From NCBI GenBank assembly GCA_963833835.1, contig CAWHZI010000014.1, positions 310,001-374,000 of the forward strand: a DNA stretch of 64,000 nucleotides, read 5' to 3'. The stretch comes from Bog-532 sp963833835 (GTDB lineage Bacteria > Actinomycetota > Actinomycetes > Streptosporangiales > Streptosporangiaceae). The notes under the pieces are model-generated. The model ran no database searches. It was not told the DNA's origin and worked only from the letters and a program-made list of their open reading frames with translations. A program made the position numbers and the translations under genes. Below are positions 56,772-64,000 of this stretch, in pieces; position 1 is the first letter of the stretch; every line of letters begins with the position of its first letter.

Positions 56772-58079
56772 CTAGCGCCGGGGGCGGGTGGCGAGGATCT
56801 GGTCGACGCCCATGCGGCCCTGTTCGAAGGCCAGCGCGCCGCCGACCAGGTACAGGCGCCAGACGCGGATCTGTTCCGGGGTCAGCCACTGCGCGATCTC
56901 CGGGCCGCGGCCGTCGAAGTTCTGCTGCCAGGCCCGGATGGTACGGACGTAGTGTTCCCGCATGGCCTGGGCGCCGAGGACCTCCAGCCCGGCCCGCTCG
57001 AGCAGGCCGATCGTCTCCCCCACCGGGCGCATGTGCATGTCGGCGGCGATGAACGACTCGATGAACGGGCCGCCACCGGGTGCCCGGCCGGACCGGGACA
57101 TCTGCTGGATGAGGACCTTGCCGCCGGGGCGGGCGTGGTCGTGCAGCGCGGCGCAGAACCGGGGGTACTGCTCGGCCCCGACGTGCTCGCCCATCTCGAC
57201 CGAGGCGATCGCGTCATAGCCATCGCCGGCGATGTCACGGTAGTCGCGGACCTGGACGTCGACCAGCGACTCCAGGCCCAGTTCGCGCACCCGGCCGGCC
57301 ACGAAGCCGCCCTGCTGGGCCGACAGCGTGACCGCGGTGACCTGGGCCTGGTACTCCTGAGCGGCGTACAGGGTGAGCGAACCCCAGCCGCAGCCGATGT
57401 CGAGCAGCCGGGCCCCGGGGGCCAGGCCGAGCTTGCCGCAGATCAGCTCCAGCTTGTCGCGCTGGGCGTCGGCCAGGGTGTAGTCCGGGGCGTCCGAGGT
57501 CCACCAGCCGGACGAGTAGGCCATCCGGGGGTCCAGGATCAGCTGGTAGAACTCGGGCGGGACGTCGTAGTGCCCGGCGATGACGGCGCGGTCGCGGGCC
57601 CGGCTGTGGCGGCGGCCCGACACCTTGAGCTGGCTGGCGGGCGCGGGCAGCGGGGCACCGAGGGCGTGCAGGCGGCCCGCGGCGCGGAGGGCGGCCCAGG
57701 CGGCGGCCGGGAGGCGCACCGGCCGCACGCCTGGGACGTTGTGCAGGTGGCTGTGCCCGCCCGGACGGGTGGCGTTCCAGACCTGGCGGAGGCCCTCGTC
57801 GAGGTCACCGTCGACGTCGAGCGCGCCGGTGACGTAGGCCTGGGCCAGGCCCAGCTCACCGGGATGCCAGAGCAGGCGGCGCAGGGCCAGCGGGGAGCGG
57901 AGGACCAGGGTGGGACCGGTGGCCGGGCCCGCCTCGGTGCCATCCCAGGCGCGGACGCGGATCGGCAGGCCGTCCAGGCCCAGCTGGGTGGCCAGGGCGG
58001 CGATGGTGGCGGCGACGCCCTCGTCCGGGCCGTTGGCCCGCGCGGGCGGGGCGGCGTGACCGGCCGCGGCGCGGGTCAT
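56772..58079 (-). CDS. cyclopropane-fatty-acyl-phospholipid synthase family protein (paralogue 1)
   Basis: Starting at the ATG overlapping the next gene (ATGA), this 435-residue protein has an N-terminal lipid-binding domain. Its SAM domain contains HYDVPPEFYQLILDPRMAYSSGW near residues 197-219, LLDIGCGWGSLTLYAA, VTLSAQQ, and IASVEMGEHVG with the bicarbonate-site glutamate. CFA synthases add a methylene or methyl group to unsaturated acyl chains in phospholipids. It is the distal gene of the sigK-like locus. The EHVG form differs from the EAVG form of its neighbour, suggesting a different product. Confidence 0.88.
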   Translation of the reverse strand: MTRAAAGHAAPPARANGPDEGVAATIAALATQLGLDGLPIRVRAWDGTEAGPATGPTLVLRSPLALRRLLWHPGELGLAQAYVTGALDVDGDLDEGLRQVWNATRPGGHSHLHNVPGVRPVRLPAAAWAALRAAGRLHALGAPLPAPASQLKVSGRRHSRARDRAVIAGHYDVPPEFYQLILDPRMAYSSGWWTSDAPDYTLADAQRDKLELICGKLGLAPGARLLDIGCGWGSLTLYAAQEYQAQVTAVTLSAQQGGFVAGRVRELGLESLVDVQVRDYRDIAGDGYDAIASVEMGEHVGAEQYPRFCAALHDHARPGGKVLIQQMSRSGRAPGGGPFIESFIAADMHMRPVGETIGLLERAGLEVLGAQAMREHYVRTIRAWQQNFDGRGPEIAQWLTPEQIRVWRLYLVGGALAFEQGRMGVDQILATRPRR

Positions 58080-59347
58080 TGGTCCTTCACCAGGGTCAGC
58101 TGGCACACGTCCAGATAGCCGGTGCGGAAGCCCGCCTCGGAGTAGCTCAGGTAGAACTTCCACATGGCCAGGAACACCTCATCGAAACCCAGGGCCCGCA
58201 CCTCGTCGGCACGGGCGGTGAAGCGGTCGCGCCAGAGCCGCAGCGTCTCCGCGTAGTGCGGGCCGAAGTCGTTGCGGTCCGCGATCCGCAGCCGGCCGCC
58301 GTCCAGGATGTCCTCGATCGCGGTCACGGACGGGATCAGGCCACCGGGGAAGATGTACTTGTGGATCCAGGTGTAGGTGCGCCGGGTGGCCAGCATCCGG
58401 TCGTGGTCCATCGTGATGGCCTGCAGGCCGACCCGGCCGCCGGGGACCAGCAGCCGGTCCAGGGCAGCAAAGTAGGACGGCCAGTACCGCAGGCCGACCG
58501 CCTCGATCATCTCGGCGGACACGATCGCGTCGAACTGGCCCTCGATCTCCCGGTAGTCCCGTAGCTCCACCCGAACCTGGTCGGCGAAGCCAGCCGCGGC
58601 GATCCGCCGGGTGGCCAGCGCCTGCTGTTCGGGGGAGATCGTCACCGAGACCACGTTCGCGCCCCGGCTCGCGGCCCGGATGGCCAGCTCGCCCCAGCCG
58701 GTGCCGATCTCCAGCAGCCGGGTGCCGGGGCCGACGCCGGCCCGGTCCAGCAACTGGTCGATCTTGCGGTACTGCGCCTGCGTGAGCAGGCCGTCGGTGG
58801 CGATGGGAGCACCGTCCGGCCCGGTGCCGAACAGCGCGGCCGAGTAGGTCATGGTGTCGTCCAGGAACAGCGCGAACAGCTCGTTGGACAGGTCGTAGTG
58901 CCGGTGGATGTTCTGCCGGGCACCGTCCGGGGTGGGATCGTCGGTGGCCGGCTGGCGGCGGACCGCGATCCGGCGGAGCCGCTGCAGCCGCGGCGGGATC
59001 AGGTCGCTGACGTGGTCGGCGAACACGGTGAGCAGGCCGGTCAGGTCCAGGCTGTCCCACTCCCCGGCCATGTAGGCCTCGCCGAACCCGATCAGGCCCC
59101 CAGAGCCCATCCGCCGGAAGAAGGCCTGCGGCCGGTGCAGGGTCATCTCCGGCGCGCCGGGACCGCCCGCGCCCCAGGCGCGGCCGTCGGGCAACCGGAC
59201 GGTCAGCGGCAGCCGGGCCACGGCCGCGCGGAACAGCGTTTGCGCGATCGCGGCGCGGGCCGCCGAGCCACCGGGGTGGTTGATGCCGGGCCAGCGGCTC
59301 TCGTCGACGACGGACGGTTCGGTGTGACGGCTAATGGTGCTGGTCAT
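58076..59347 (-). CDS. UfaA1-like cyclopropane-fatty-acyl-phospholipid synthase (paralogue 2)
   Basis: The 423-residue protein has the SCP2/sterol-like N-terminal domain (FGEAYMAGEWDSLDLTGLL near residues 85-103). Its SAM domain has QNIHRHYDLSNELFALFLDDTMTYS, LLEIGTGWGELAIRAA, VTISPEQ, and VSAEMIEAVGLRYWPSYF. The EAVG variant resembles mycobacterial UfaA1 (Rv0447c). It sits in the same order relative to DUF1365 and an FAD oxidoreductase as in M. tuberculosis. It overlaps paralogue 1 by ATGA and the DUF1365 gene's 3' end by 17 bases. Confidence 0.88.
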   Translation of the reverse strand: MTSTISRHTEPSVVDESRWPGINHPGGSAARAAIAQTLFRAAVARLPLTVRLPDGRAWGAGGPGAPEMTLHRPQAFFRRMGSGGLIGFGEAYMAGEWDSLDLTGLLTVFADHVSDLIPPRLQRLRRIAVRRQPATDDPTPDGARQNIHRHYDLSNELFALFLDDTMTYSAALFGTGPDGAPIATDGLLTQAQYRKIDQLLDRAGVGPGTRLLEIGTGWGELAIRAASRGANVVSVTISPEQQALATRRIAAAGFADQVRVELRDYREIEGQFDAIVSAEMIEAVGLRYWPSYFAALDRLLVPGGRVGLQAITMDHDRMLATRRTYTWIHKYIFPGGLIPSVTAIEDILDGGRLRIADRNDFGPHYAETLRLWRDRFTARADEVRALGFDEVFLAMWKFYLSYSEAGFRTGYLDVCQLTLVKDQ

Positions 59348-60237
59348 TTGACCTTCCTGGGCCGGGTACTGCCGTGGGGCCGCGGGCTACCGGGCAGCCG
59401 GGATGCTCAGGTCGCGGGACGATCGGCAGTCCGCGCAGGTAGAGCCGGATGCCCTGGATCCGGATGCGGGCGGACACGGCCAGGGTGGACCAGGGGTGGC
59501 GGGCGGCCGCACGCAGCAAGCCGGGCCAGGTCGGCGGGCTGGCGCCGCCCCTGCACGCTGGCCACGAACGAGGTTCCGTCGGGACGTTCGAGGACCACGG
59601 ACAGGCGCAGCCGCGGGCCCGGCTCGGGCAGGCTCATCCGGTAACCGCCGTCGACCGGGTAGAACGGGGAGACGTAGAACTCCTTGGGCGTCTGGGCCCG
59701 GCCGCGGTCGTCGGTGTGGAGCAGGTAGGCATGCCGCTGGCCGTAGGTGTTGTGCACCTCGGCCACCACGCAGCGCAGCGTCCCGTCCGGGTCGTGGCAC
59801 CAGTAGACGGTCAGCGGGTTGAACACGTAGCCGAGCACCCGGGCGTGGGCCAGCATCAGCACCTGGCCACCGTGCAGGTCGATGCCGTGCCCGGACAGGA
59901 AATGATCCAGGTTGGCCCGGATGCTCCGGCTCGGGTCGCCGAGGTGGTCGCGGGCGGAGAAACCGGCCAGCACACCCAGCACGAGGCCGGGCCGGGGCAG
60001 CTGATCGAGGTCGACCAGCCACTGGTAGCTGCGGTACGTGAACTCATTGCGCACCGGGGCGGTGCGGACGTGGGTGATCCGGCACTCGTACAGCGCGGCC
60101 GCCAGGGCGAATGAGGTTTTAGTGGCTGCTGTGGTTTCAGAGGCTGCTGTTGCTGTTGTGGCTGATGTTGTTATGGGTTGGTTGGCTGGTGGGGTTTCAG
60201 GGGCCGCTGGGGTTTTTGCGGCGGGCGGGTGGTTCAC
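59331..60237 (-). pseudogene. DUF1365 family protein, frameshift near 59518
   Basis: The GTG at 60237 overlaps the FAD oxidoreductase stop (GTGA). After a Thr/Ala low-complexity leader the family core starts LYECRITHVRTAPVRNEFTYRSY and continues with VFNPLTVYWCHDPDG, VVAEVHNTYGQRHAYLL and KEFYVSPFYPVDGGYRM, a DUF1365 set. After ASVQGRRQPADLARL the frame breaks. The other frame gives LLRAAARHPWSTLAVSARIRIQGIRLYLRGLPI, the expected end. One extra base in AA at 59518-59519 explains it. DUF1365 proteins (Rv0448c) always accompany CFA-type enzymes and a COG2907 oxidoreductase. Confidence 0.78.
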
Positions 60238-61484
60238 CAGGTCGCCCCCAGCGCACGGGCGGCGTCGACGCCGGACCGGCAGCCGTCCTCGTGAAAGCCC
60301 CAGCCGTGGTAGGCGCCCGCGAACACGGTGGAGGCGGTGTTCAGCTCGGGCAGCTGGCGCTGGGCGGCCACCGAGTCGGGGGTGTAGGCCGGGTGGGAAT
60401 AGTCCATCCGGTCGACGATGGACGGCTCCGCCACCGCGCCGTCGCCGCCCAGCGTGACGATGTAGTCCTGTTCGGCCGACAGCCGCTGCAGCCGGTTCAT
60501 GTAGTAGCTGATCCGGGTCCGCTGATCCGGGCCGTCGCAGGCGCTGAGCTCGTAGTTCCACGAGGCCCGGACGCCGGGCCGGGCTGGCAGCAGCCGGCTG
60601 TCGGTGTGCAGCAAGGCCGGGTTGGAGGTGTACCGGAACGCGCCGAGCACCTTTTCCTCGACCGGGGTGGGGTGGGCCAGCAGAGCCAGGGCCTGATCGG
60701 CGTGGGTGGCGATGACGACCGCGTCGAACGCCGTGGTGCGGCCGCTGCCGTCCCGGACCGACGCCCCGTCCGGGAACCGGTGCACGGCCCGGGCCGGGGC
60801 GCACGTCTGCACGGCCGGGATCCGCCGCGCGATCTGGCGCACGTAGCTGCGGGAGCCGCCGGTGACGGTCCGCCAGGGCGGCGATCCGGTGACCGACAGC
60901 ATGCCGTGGTTGCGCAGGAACTCGAACAGGTAGCGGGCCGGGTAGTGCAGCGCGGTGTCCGGCGGGCACGACCACACCGCGGCCACCAGCGGCAGCGCGA
61001 AGTGGGTGCGGAAGTAATCGGAAAAGCCCCCGGCGGCCAGGAACTGGCCCAGCGTGACGTCGTCGTCCTGGCCCCCCGCGTCCAGCAGTTGCCGGGCGCG
61101 CCGGTGGAAGGCGGGGACCTCGGTCAGCATCCTGGCGTACCGGGCCCGGCCGGTGGGCAGGCCGGGAAGCAGCCCGCGCAGCCCCCGGTGACCCGCATAC
61201 TGCAGGCCGCAGCCTGCGCAGCGGACCGACATGCTCATCTCGGAGTCCTGGCCGGGGACGCCGAGTTCGGCCAGCAGCCTGGTCAGCAGCGGATAGGTGT
61301 GCTCGTTGTAGACGATGAAGCCGGTGTCGACGGCATGGGTCCGGCCGTCCGGCCCGCTGACCTCGTGCGTGTCCGCGTGCCCGCCCAGCCGGTCGTCGGC
61401 TTCGTACAGCGTCACGTGATGGCCGGCCTTGGTCAGCAGGTACGCGGCGGTCAGGCCGCTCACGCCCGCGCCGATGACCCCCAC
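60234..61484 (-). CDS. COG2907-type FAD-dependent oxidoreductase (Rv0449c-like)
   Basis: The 416-residue protein opens with the FAD-binding VIGAGVSGLTAAYLLTKAG and YEADDRLGGHADTH. It has DTGFIVYNEHTYPLLTRLL near residues 54-72, a CxxC-like CAGCGLQYAG, and a FAGAYHGWGFHEDGCRSG C-terminal motif. It belongs to the amine-oxidase-like family next to DUF1365 and CFA synthases in lipid-modification operons. The GTG start at 61484 leaves almost nothing before the beta strand. An ATG at 61519, overlapping the RskA stop as TGATG, is in another frame, so a small frameshift at the 5' end is possible. Confidence 0.85.
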   Translation of the reverse strand: MGVIGAGVSGLTAAYLLTKAGHHVTLYEADDRLGGHADTHEVSGPDGRTHAVDTGFIVYNEHTYPLLTRLLAELGVPGQDSEMSMSVRCAGCGLQYAGHRGLRGLLPGLPTGRARYARMLTEVPAFHRRARQLLDAGGQDDDVTLGQFLAAGGFSDYFRTHFALPLVAAVWSCPPDTALHYPARYLFEFLRNHGMLSVTGSPPWRTVTGGSRSYVRQIARRIPAVQTCAPARAVHRFPDGASVRDGSGRTTAFDAVVIATHADQALALLAHPTPVEEKVLGAFRYTSNPALLHTDSRLLPARPGVRASWNYELSACDGPDQRTRISYYMNRLQRLSAEQDYIVTLGGDGAVAEPSIVDRMDYSHPAYTPDSVAAQRQLPELNTASTVFAGAYHGWGFHEDGCRSGVDAARALGATW

Positions 61485-61518
61485 GGACGGGGTGGCTGGG
61501 GACTGCAGCTGTTGTTCA

Positions 61519-62319
61519 TCAGGTCGAGAGCGGCATGGCCACGATCGGGGTGGTGGTCGGTTTCAGGGTGCCGCCGGCGGGCTCGACCGTGACGCCGAGC
61601 TTGTACCCCTTGACGTAACCGGTGGCCACGACCGGGACGGTGCGCCCATGCTGGGCCGCGGTGAGCAGGCCAGACGGCTGGGCCACGGAGGGGCCGAGCA
61701 GCCAGAGCTCATAGACCTTGCCCGCCGGCAGCGCGGGCAGGCCCGAGGTGACCACGACCAGCCGGGCCGCGCTGGGCGAGACGATCGCCGACACCGAGCC
61801 GCCGACCGAGGTCTTGTTGCTGACCAGGCGCAGGTCGCCCTGGGCCAGCACCGAGTCGACCTGCTGGTTGTGCACCCGGGCCGCGCTGAGCTGGTTTTCC
61901 AGGGTGGACAGGCGCGAGGAGGTGTTGCTCTGCGAGACGCCGAACACCACGGCCAGCGCGACGCTGGCGGCGGCCGCGACCACCGAGATACGCGGGATCC
62001 AGACCCGCCGCGCCGCACGGGCGGACCGGGCGGAGCGGATCGACCGGGGTGCTCCCCGGGACGGACGGTCGCTGGTGATCGGCGGCAGCTGGCGGGTCCG
62101 CTCGGCGGCGGCCAGCACCTGGGCCCGCATCTGGGCCGGCGGCTGTTCGGCGACGGCCAGGGCCAGCCGGGCCGCGGTTTCCCGCAGCCCGCGCACCTCG
62201 GACGCGCAGGACCCGCAGTGAGTCAGGTGCCGCTCGAACTCATCCAGTTCGTCCGGGGGCAGCGCGTCTACCGCGTAGCTCCCCGTCAGGGTGTGCAGGT
62301 CGTCGTGTTGTAGCCTCAC
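61519..62319 (-). CDS. rskA: RskA-family anti-sigma factor
   Basis: The 266-residue protein starts at GTG 62319, overlapping the sigK stop. The N-terminal zinc-binding anti-sigma domain has ELDEFERHLTHCGSCASEV near residues 25-43 (H-x3-C-x2-C). A single membrane helix follows (about residues 112-130, VAAAASVALAVVFGV). The extracytoplasmic RskA domain has LPALPAGKVYELWLLG and TPIVAMPLS. It would hold SigK inactive until regulated proteolysis. A helical ARVHNQQVDSVL segment follows the membrane anchor. Confidence 0.9.
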   Translation of the reverse strand: MRLQHDDLHTLTGSYAVDALPPDELDEFERHLTHCGSCASEVRGLRETAARLALAVAEQPPAQMRAQVLAAAERTRQLPPITSDRPSRGAPRSIRSARSARAARRVWIPRISVVAAAASVALAVVFGVSQSNTSSRLSTLENQLSAARVHNQQVDSVLAQGDLRLVSNKTSVGGSVSAIVSPSAARLVVVTSGLPALPAGKVYELWLLGPSVAQPSGLLTAAQHGRTVPVVATGYVKGYKLGVTVEPAGGTLKPTTTPIVAMPLST

Positions 62320-62918
62320 CAGCTCACCTCCATGCAGTCGCGCATCCGGATCAGCCCGTCGCGAATTCTGGTCTTGACCGTGCCGAGCGCGACGCCCAGA
62401 AGCTTCGCGACCTGCGGATACGTGTATCCCCCGTAATAAGCAAGCTGGACGGCCTCACGCTGTATCTCGGTCAGGCCCCCCAGACAGCGGCGCACCCGCT
62501 GGCTGTCCAGGCTGGCTTCGACCGCTTCGGCCACATCATCAGGACCGGTGACCGGGTCCGGGGCGAATTTCTGCTCCCGCTGGGTCGCGGAAGTTTCCGC
62601 CCGGACCCGGTCAACCGCACGGCGATGGGCCATGGTCAGAGCCCAGGACACCGCGCCACCCTTGCCAGCGTCGAACCGCGACGCCGTGCGCCACACCTCT
62701 AGCAGCACCTCCTGCGCGACCTCCTCCGACTGTGCCGGGTCTCGGAGCACTTTCTTGATCAGCCCAAAGACCGGAGCACTTAGTTCGTCGTAGACGGCCT
62801 CGAACGCGGCATGATCGCCGCGCGCCACCTGGGCCAGGAGTCCCTCCAGGCTCTGGTCCCTCCCCTCCTCATGGGGACCAGGGCCTAGCTGGGGCTGCCG
62901 CATGCGGGGTGCATCCAT
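62316..62918 (-). CDS. sigK: ECF sigma factor SigK
   Basis: The 200-residue protein has region 2 (DHAAFEAVYDELSAPVFGLIKKVL, EVAQEVLLEVWRTASRFDAGKGGAVSWALTMAHRRAVDRVR, in parts) and region 4 (LGGLTEIQREAVQLAYYGGYTYPQVAKLLGVALGTVKTRIRDGL, in parts), close to mycobacterial SigK. A cysteine pair is not prominent. The ATG at 62918 is positioned almost exactly at the start predicted from the upstream SigK-type promoter, so translation may be leaderless; ATG 62903 is an alternative. It overlaps rskA and probably autoregulates the leftward lipid operon. Confidence 0.9.
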   Translation of the reverse strand: MDAPRMRQPQLGPGPHEEGRDQSLEGLLAQVARGDHAAFEAVYDELSAPVFGLIKKVLRDPAQSEEVAQEVLLEVWRTASRFDAGKGGAVSWALTMAHRRAVDRVRAETSATQREQKFAPDPVTGPDDVAEAVEASLDSQRVRRCLGGLTEIQREAVQLAYYGGYTYPQVAKLLGVALGTVKTRIRDGLIRMRDCMEVSW

Positions 62919-62925
62919 GACCTGT

Positions 62926-62952
62926 ATTCGGAGCGGATGGGTCGGCGGATGG
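62926..62952 (-). promoter_or_regulatory. SigK-type promoter upstream of sigK
   Basis: On the minus strand CCATCC (62952-62947) and CCGAAT (62931-62926) are 15 bases apart; a second CCATCC lies at 62940-62935. These hexamers match the reported mycobacterial SigK consensus, though I recall a slightly longer spacer there. Seven bases separate CCGAAT from the sigK ATG. Confidence 0.65.
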
Positions 62953-63005
62953 GTGCAAATTTTGGTCCAATCCGCGGGCCGTCTGGCTCCGAATGGCTAC
63001 CCGTG

Positions 63006-64000
63006 ATGACCAAAAGAAATCTGCTCGCTACGCTGCGCCGGCCAAGCCGCGCAGCCAGCGGCGCGCTGACGGACGGACCGGGACATCCGGGCCGACCGGG
63101 CGGGCCGGGCGAGCGTGGGCGCCGGCGGCTGAGCGGGCTGGCCGGGGCCGTGACCGGTGCTCTGCGCGGGGCACTGATCGGGTTGCTGGCGGCCGCGGTG
63201 GCGCTGGGCGTGGCCGAACTGGTCGCCGCGATCACCGGCCCGCAGGGCAGCCCGGTGGTGGCGGTCGGCGGCACGGCCATCGACCTGACCCCGATCCCGG
63301 TCAAGGACTTCGCGATCGTCCACTTCGGGTCGCACGACAAGCTCGTGCTCATCACCGGGATCCTGGTCCTGCTGGCCGCGTTCGCGGCCGTGATCGGGAT
63401 CGTGGCCCGGCGCTGGCTGGCGGCCGGCCTGGCCGGGTTGCTGGTGTTCGGGGCGCTGGGTGTCGGCGCCGCGCTGACCAGGCCCGAGGCGAGCGCGGCC
63501 GACGTGGCGCCGACCCTGGTGGGGGTCGTGGTAGCCATGATCACGCTGATCATTCTGGTCCGCACGGATCGCTATGGGAAGATCACCCTCCGCCGGCCTT
63601 CGGTTGATATGAGTGAAACGGCACCCGGGTTGGACGTGGCGCCCGAGGCAGATGTTGTGCCTGGAACTTATGGGGCGGGCTGGCGACGGGGTTCGGCGGG
63701 ACCGGAGCTGACGGAGCCAGAAAAGGCACCGAGCCTGGCGGGGCCGGGCGAGCCGCCGGGGCCGCAGGGCTGGGATGGGACGCTGGGCCCGGCGAGGTGG
63801 GATGGGGCGCCGGGCTCGGGGCGGCGTGGTTTCCTGATCGCCAGCGCCGGGGCGGCCGTGGTCGCCGCGGCGACCGCCGGAGGCGGCGACCTGCTGCTGC
63901 GGCGGTTCAGCGTGACCGCCTCCCGGGCGCAGGTACGGCTACCAGCCGCGGCCCGCCGGGCCCGGCCGGTACCGGCCGGGGCAGAGCTGAAGATCCCCGG
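63006..64000 (+). CDS. membrane-anchored molybdopterin-dependent oxidoreductase, 3' end outside window
   Basis: From ATG 63006 (GTG 63003 possible) the frame stays open for 331 codons to the window edge. The N-terminal part has about five membrane helices (LIGLLAAAVALGVAELVAAI, LVLITGILVLLAAFAAVIGIV, WLAAGLAGLLVFGALGVGAAL, APTLVGVVVAMITLIILV). It contains PIPVKDFAIVHFGSHDKLVL, which is characteristic of actinobacterial sulfite-oxidase-like proteins with a membrane domain. A low-complexity Gly/Pro linker and another hydrophobic RRGFLIASAGAAVVAAATAG segment follow, resembling a Tat-type anchor. The Mo-pterin domain would lie beyond the edge. The gene is divergent from sigK and shares its promoter region. 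Confidence 0.75.
   Translation, partial: MTKRNLLATLRRPSRAASGALTDGPGHPGRPGGPGERGRRRLSGLAGAVTGALRGALIGLLAAAVALGVAELVAAITGPQGSPVVAVGGTAIDLTPIPVKDFAIVHFGSHDKLVLITGILVLLAAFAAVIGIVARRWLAAGLAGLLVFGALGVGAALTRPEASAADVAPTLVGVVVAMITLIILVRTDRYGKITLRRPSVDMSETAPGLDVAPEADVVPGTYGAGWRRGSAGPELTEPEKAPSLAGPGEPPGPQGWDGTLGPARWDGAPGSGRRGFLIASAGAAVVAAATAGGGDLLLRRFSVTASRAQVRLPAAARRARPVPAGAELKIP

Overview
The window looks like chromosome of a high-GC Gram-positive actinomycete. By eye the GC content is about 70%, third codon positions are almost always G or C, and GTG starts are common. Genes are tightly packed with many ATGA, GTGA and TGATG stop/start overlaps. Actinobacterial families abound: Lsr2, DUF574 methyltransferase, DUF3140, DUF2332, DUF2613, MAB_1171c, SigK/RskA and a DUF3367 arabinofuranosyltransferase. 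I cannot name the genus. There is no integrase, transposase, phage gene, tRNA, rRNA or CRISPR array in view.

Layout. 1-8.6 kb: a cell-envelope glycan locus like the mycobacterial aftD neighbourhood, with an AftD-like protein cut by the left edge, methyltransferases, a frameshifted glycosyltransferase, a 42-residue DUF2613-like protein, a lipoprotein and a FkbM methyltransferase. 8.6-16.2 kb: a helical protein with a DUF574 methyltransferase, Lsr2 with a strong terminator, an APC permease, an acyl-CoA ligase and GlpD, followed by an 800-bp gene-free stretch holding a perfect 39-bp palindrome. 17-20 kb: a membrane GGDEF-EAL protein. 20.6-24.8 kb: an unusual pair, an MbtH-adenylation-carrier-reductase NRPS-like protein translationally coupled to an Aat (Leu/Phe-tRNA-protein transferase) homologue. 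24.8-38.5 kb: small metabolic and regulatory units: MarR/PAP2, an arginase-like enzyme with altered metal ligands, a 57-residue C2H2-like protein coupled to a GNAT, an aldo/keto reductase with DUF3140, an MFS pump with its TetR, a GH3 lipoprotein, and an ECF41-type sigma factor divergent from a CMD-family gene. 38.5-47.3 kb: a complete carotenoid operon (crtE, crtI, crtB, crtYc, crtYd, methyltransferase, crtU, Rieske) ending in a LitR/CarH-type B12-domain MerR regulator.

47.9-50.1 kb: an overlapping trio of XRE regulator, ImmA/IrrE protease and seven-helix MAB_1171c membrane protein, a plausible membrane-sensor/protease/repressor relay. 50.2-56 kb: a block where seven of eight genes carry frameshifts (GDT1, phosphatase, flavodoxin-like, membrane protein, TetR, thymidylate-synthase-like, PhyH). 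This is either local gene decay or poor base calling. 56.1-64 kb: a locus resembling Mycobacterium tuberculosis sigK-rskA-ufaA1-Rv0448c-Rv0449c, with two cyclopropane-synthase paralogues, DUF1365, an FAD oxidoreductase, RskA and SigK, and a SigK-like promoter upstream of sigK. A molybdopterin oxidoreductase runs off the right edge.

The best candidates for undescribed biology are the NRPS-Aat pair at 20.6-24.8 kb, the XRE/ImmA/MAB_1171c trio, and the uncharacterised C2H2-GNAT pair. The clearest regulatory reads are the paired divergent ECF41-type promoters, the SigK-type promoter, the three-repeat operator in front of crtE, and MarR and TetR inverted repeats.
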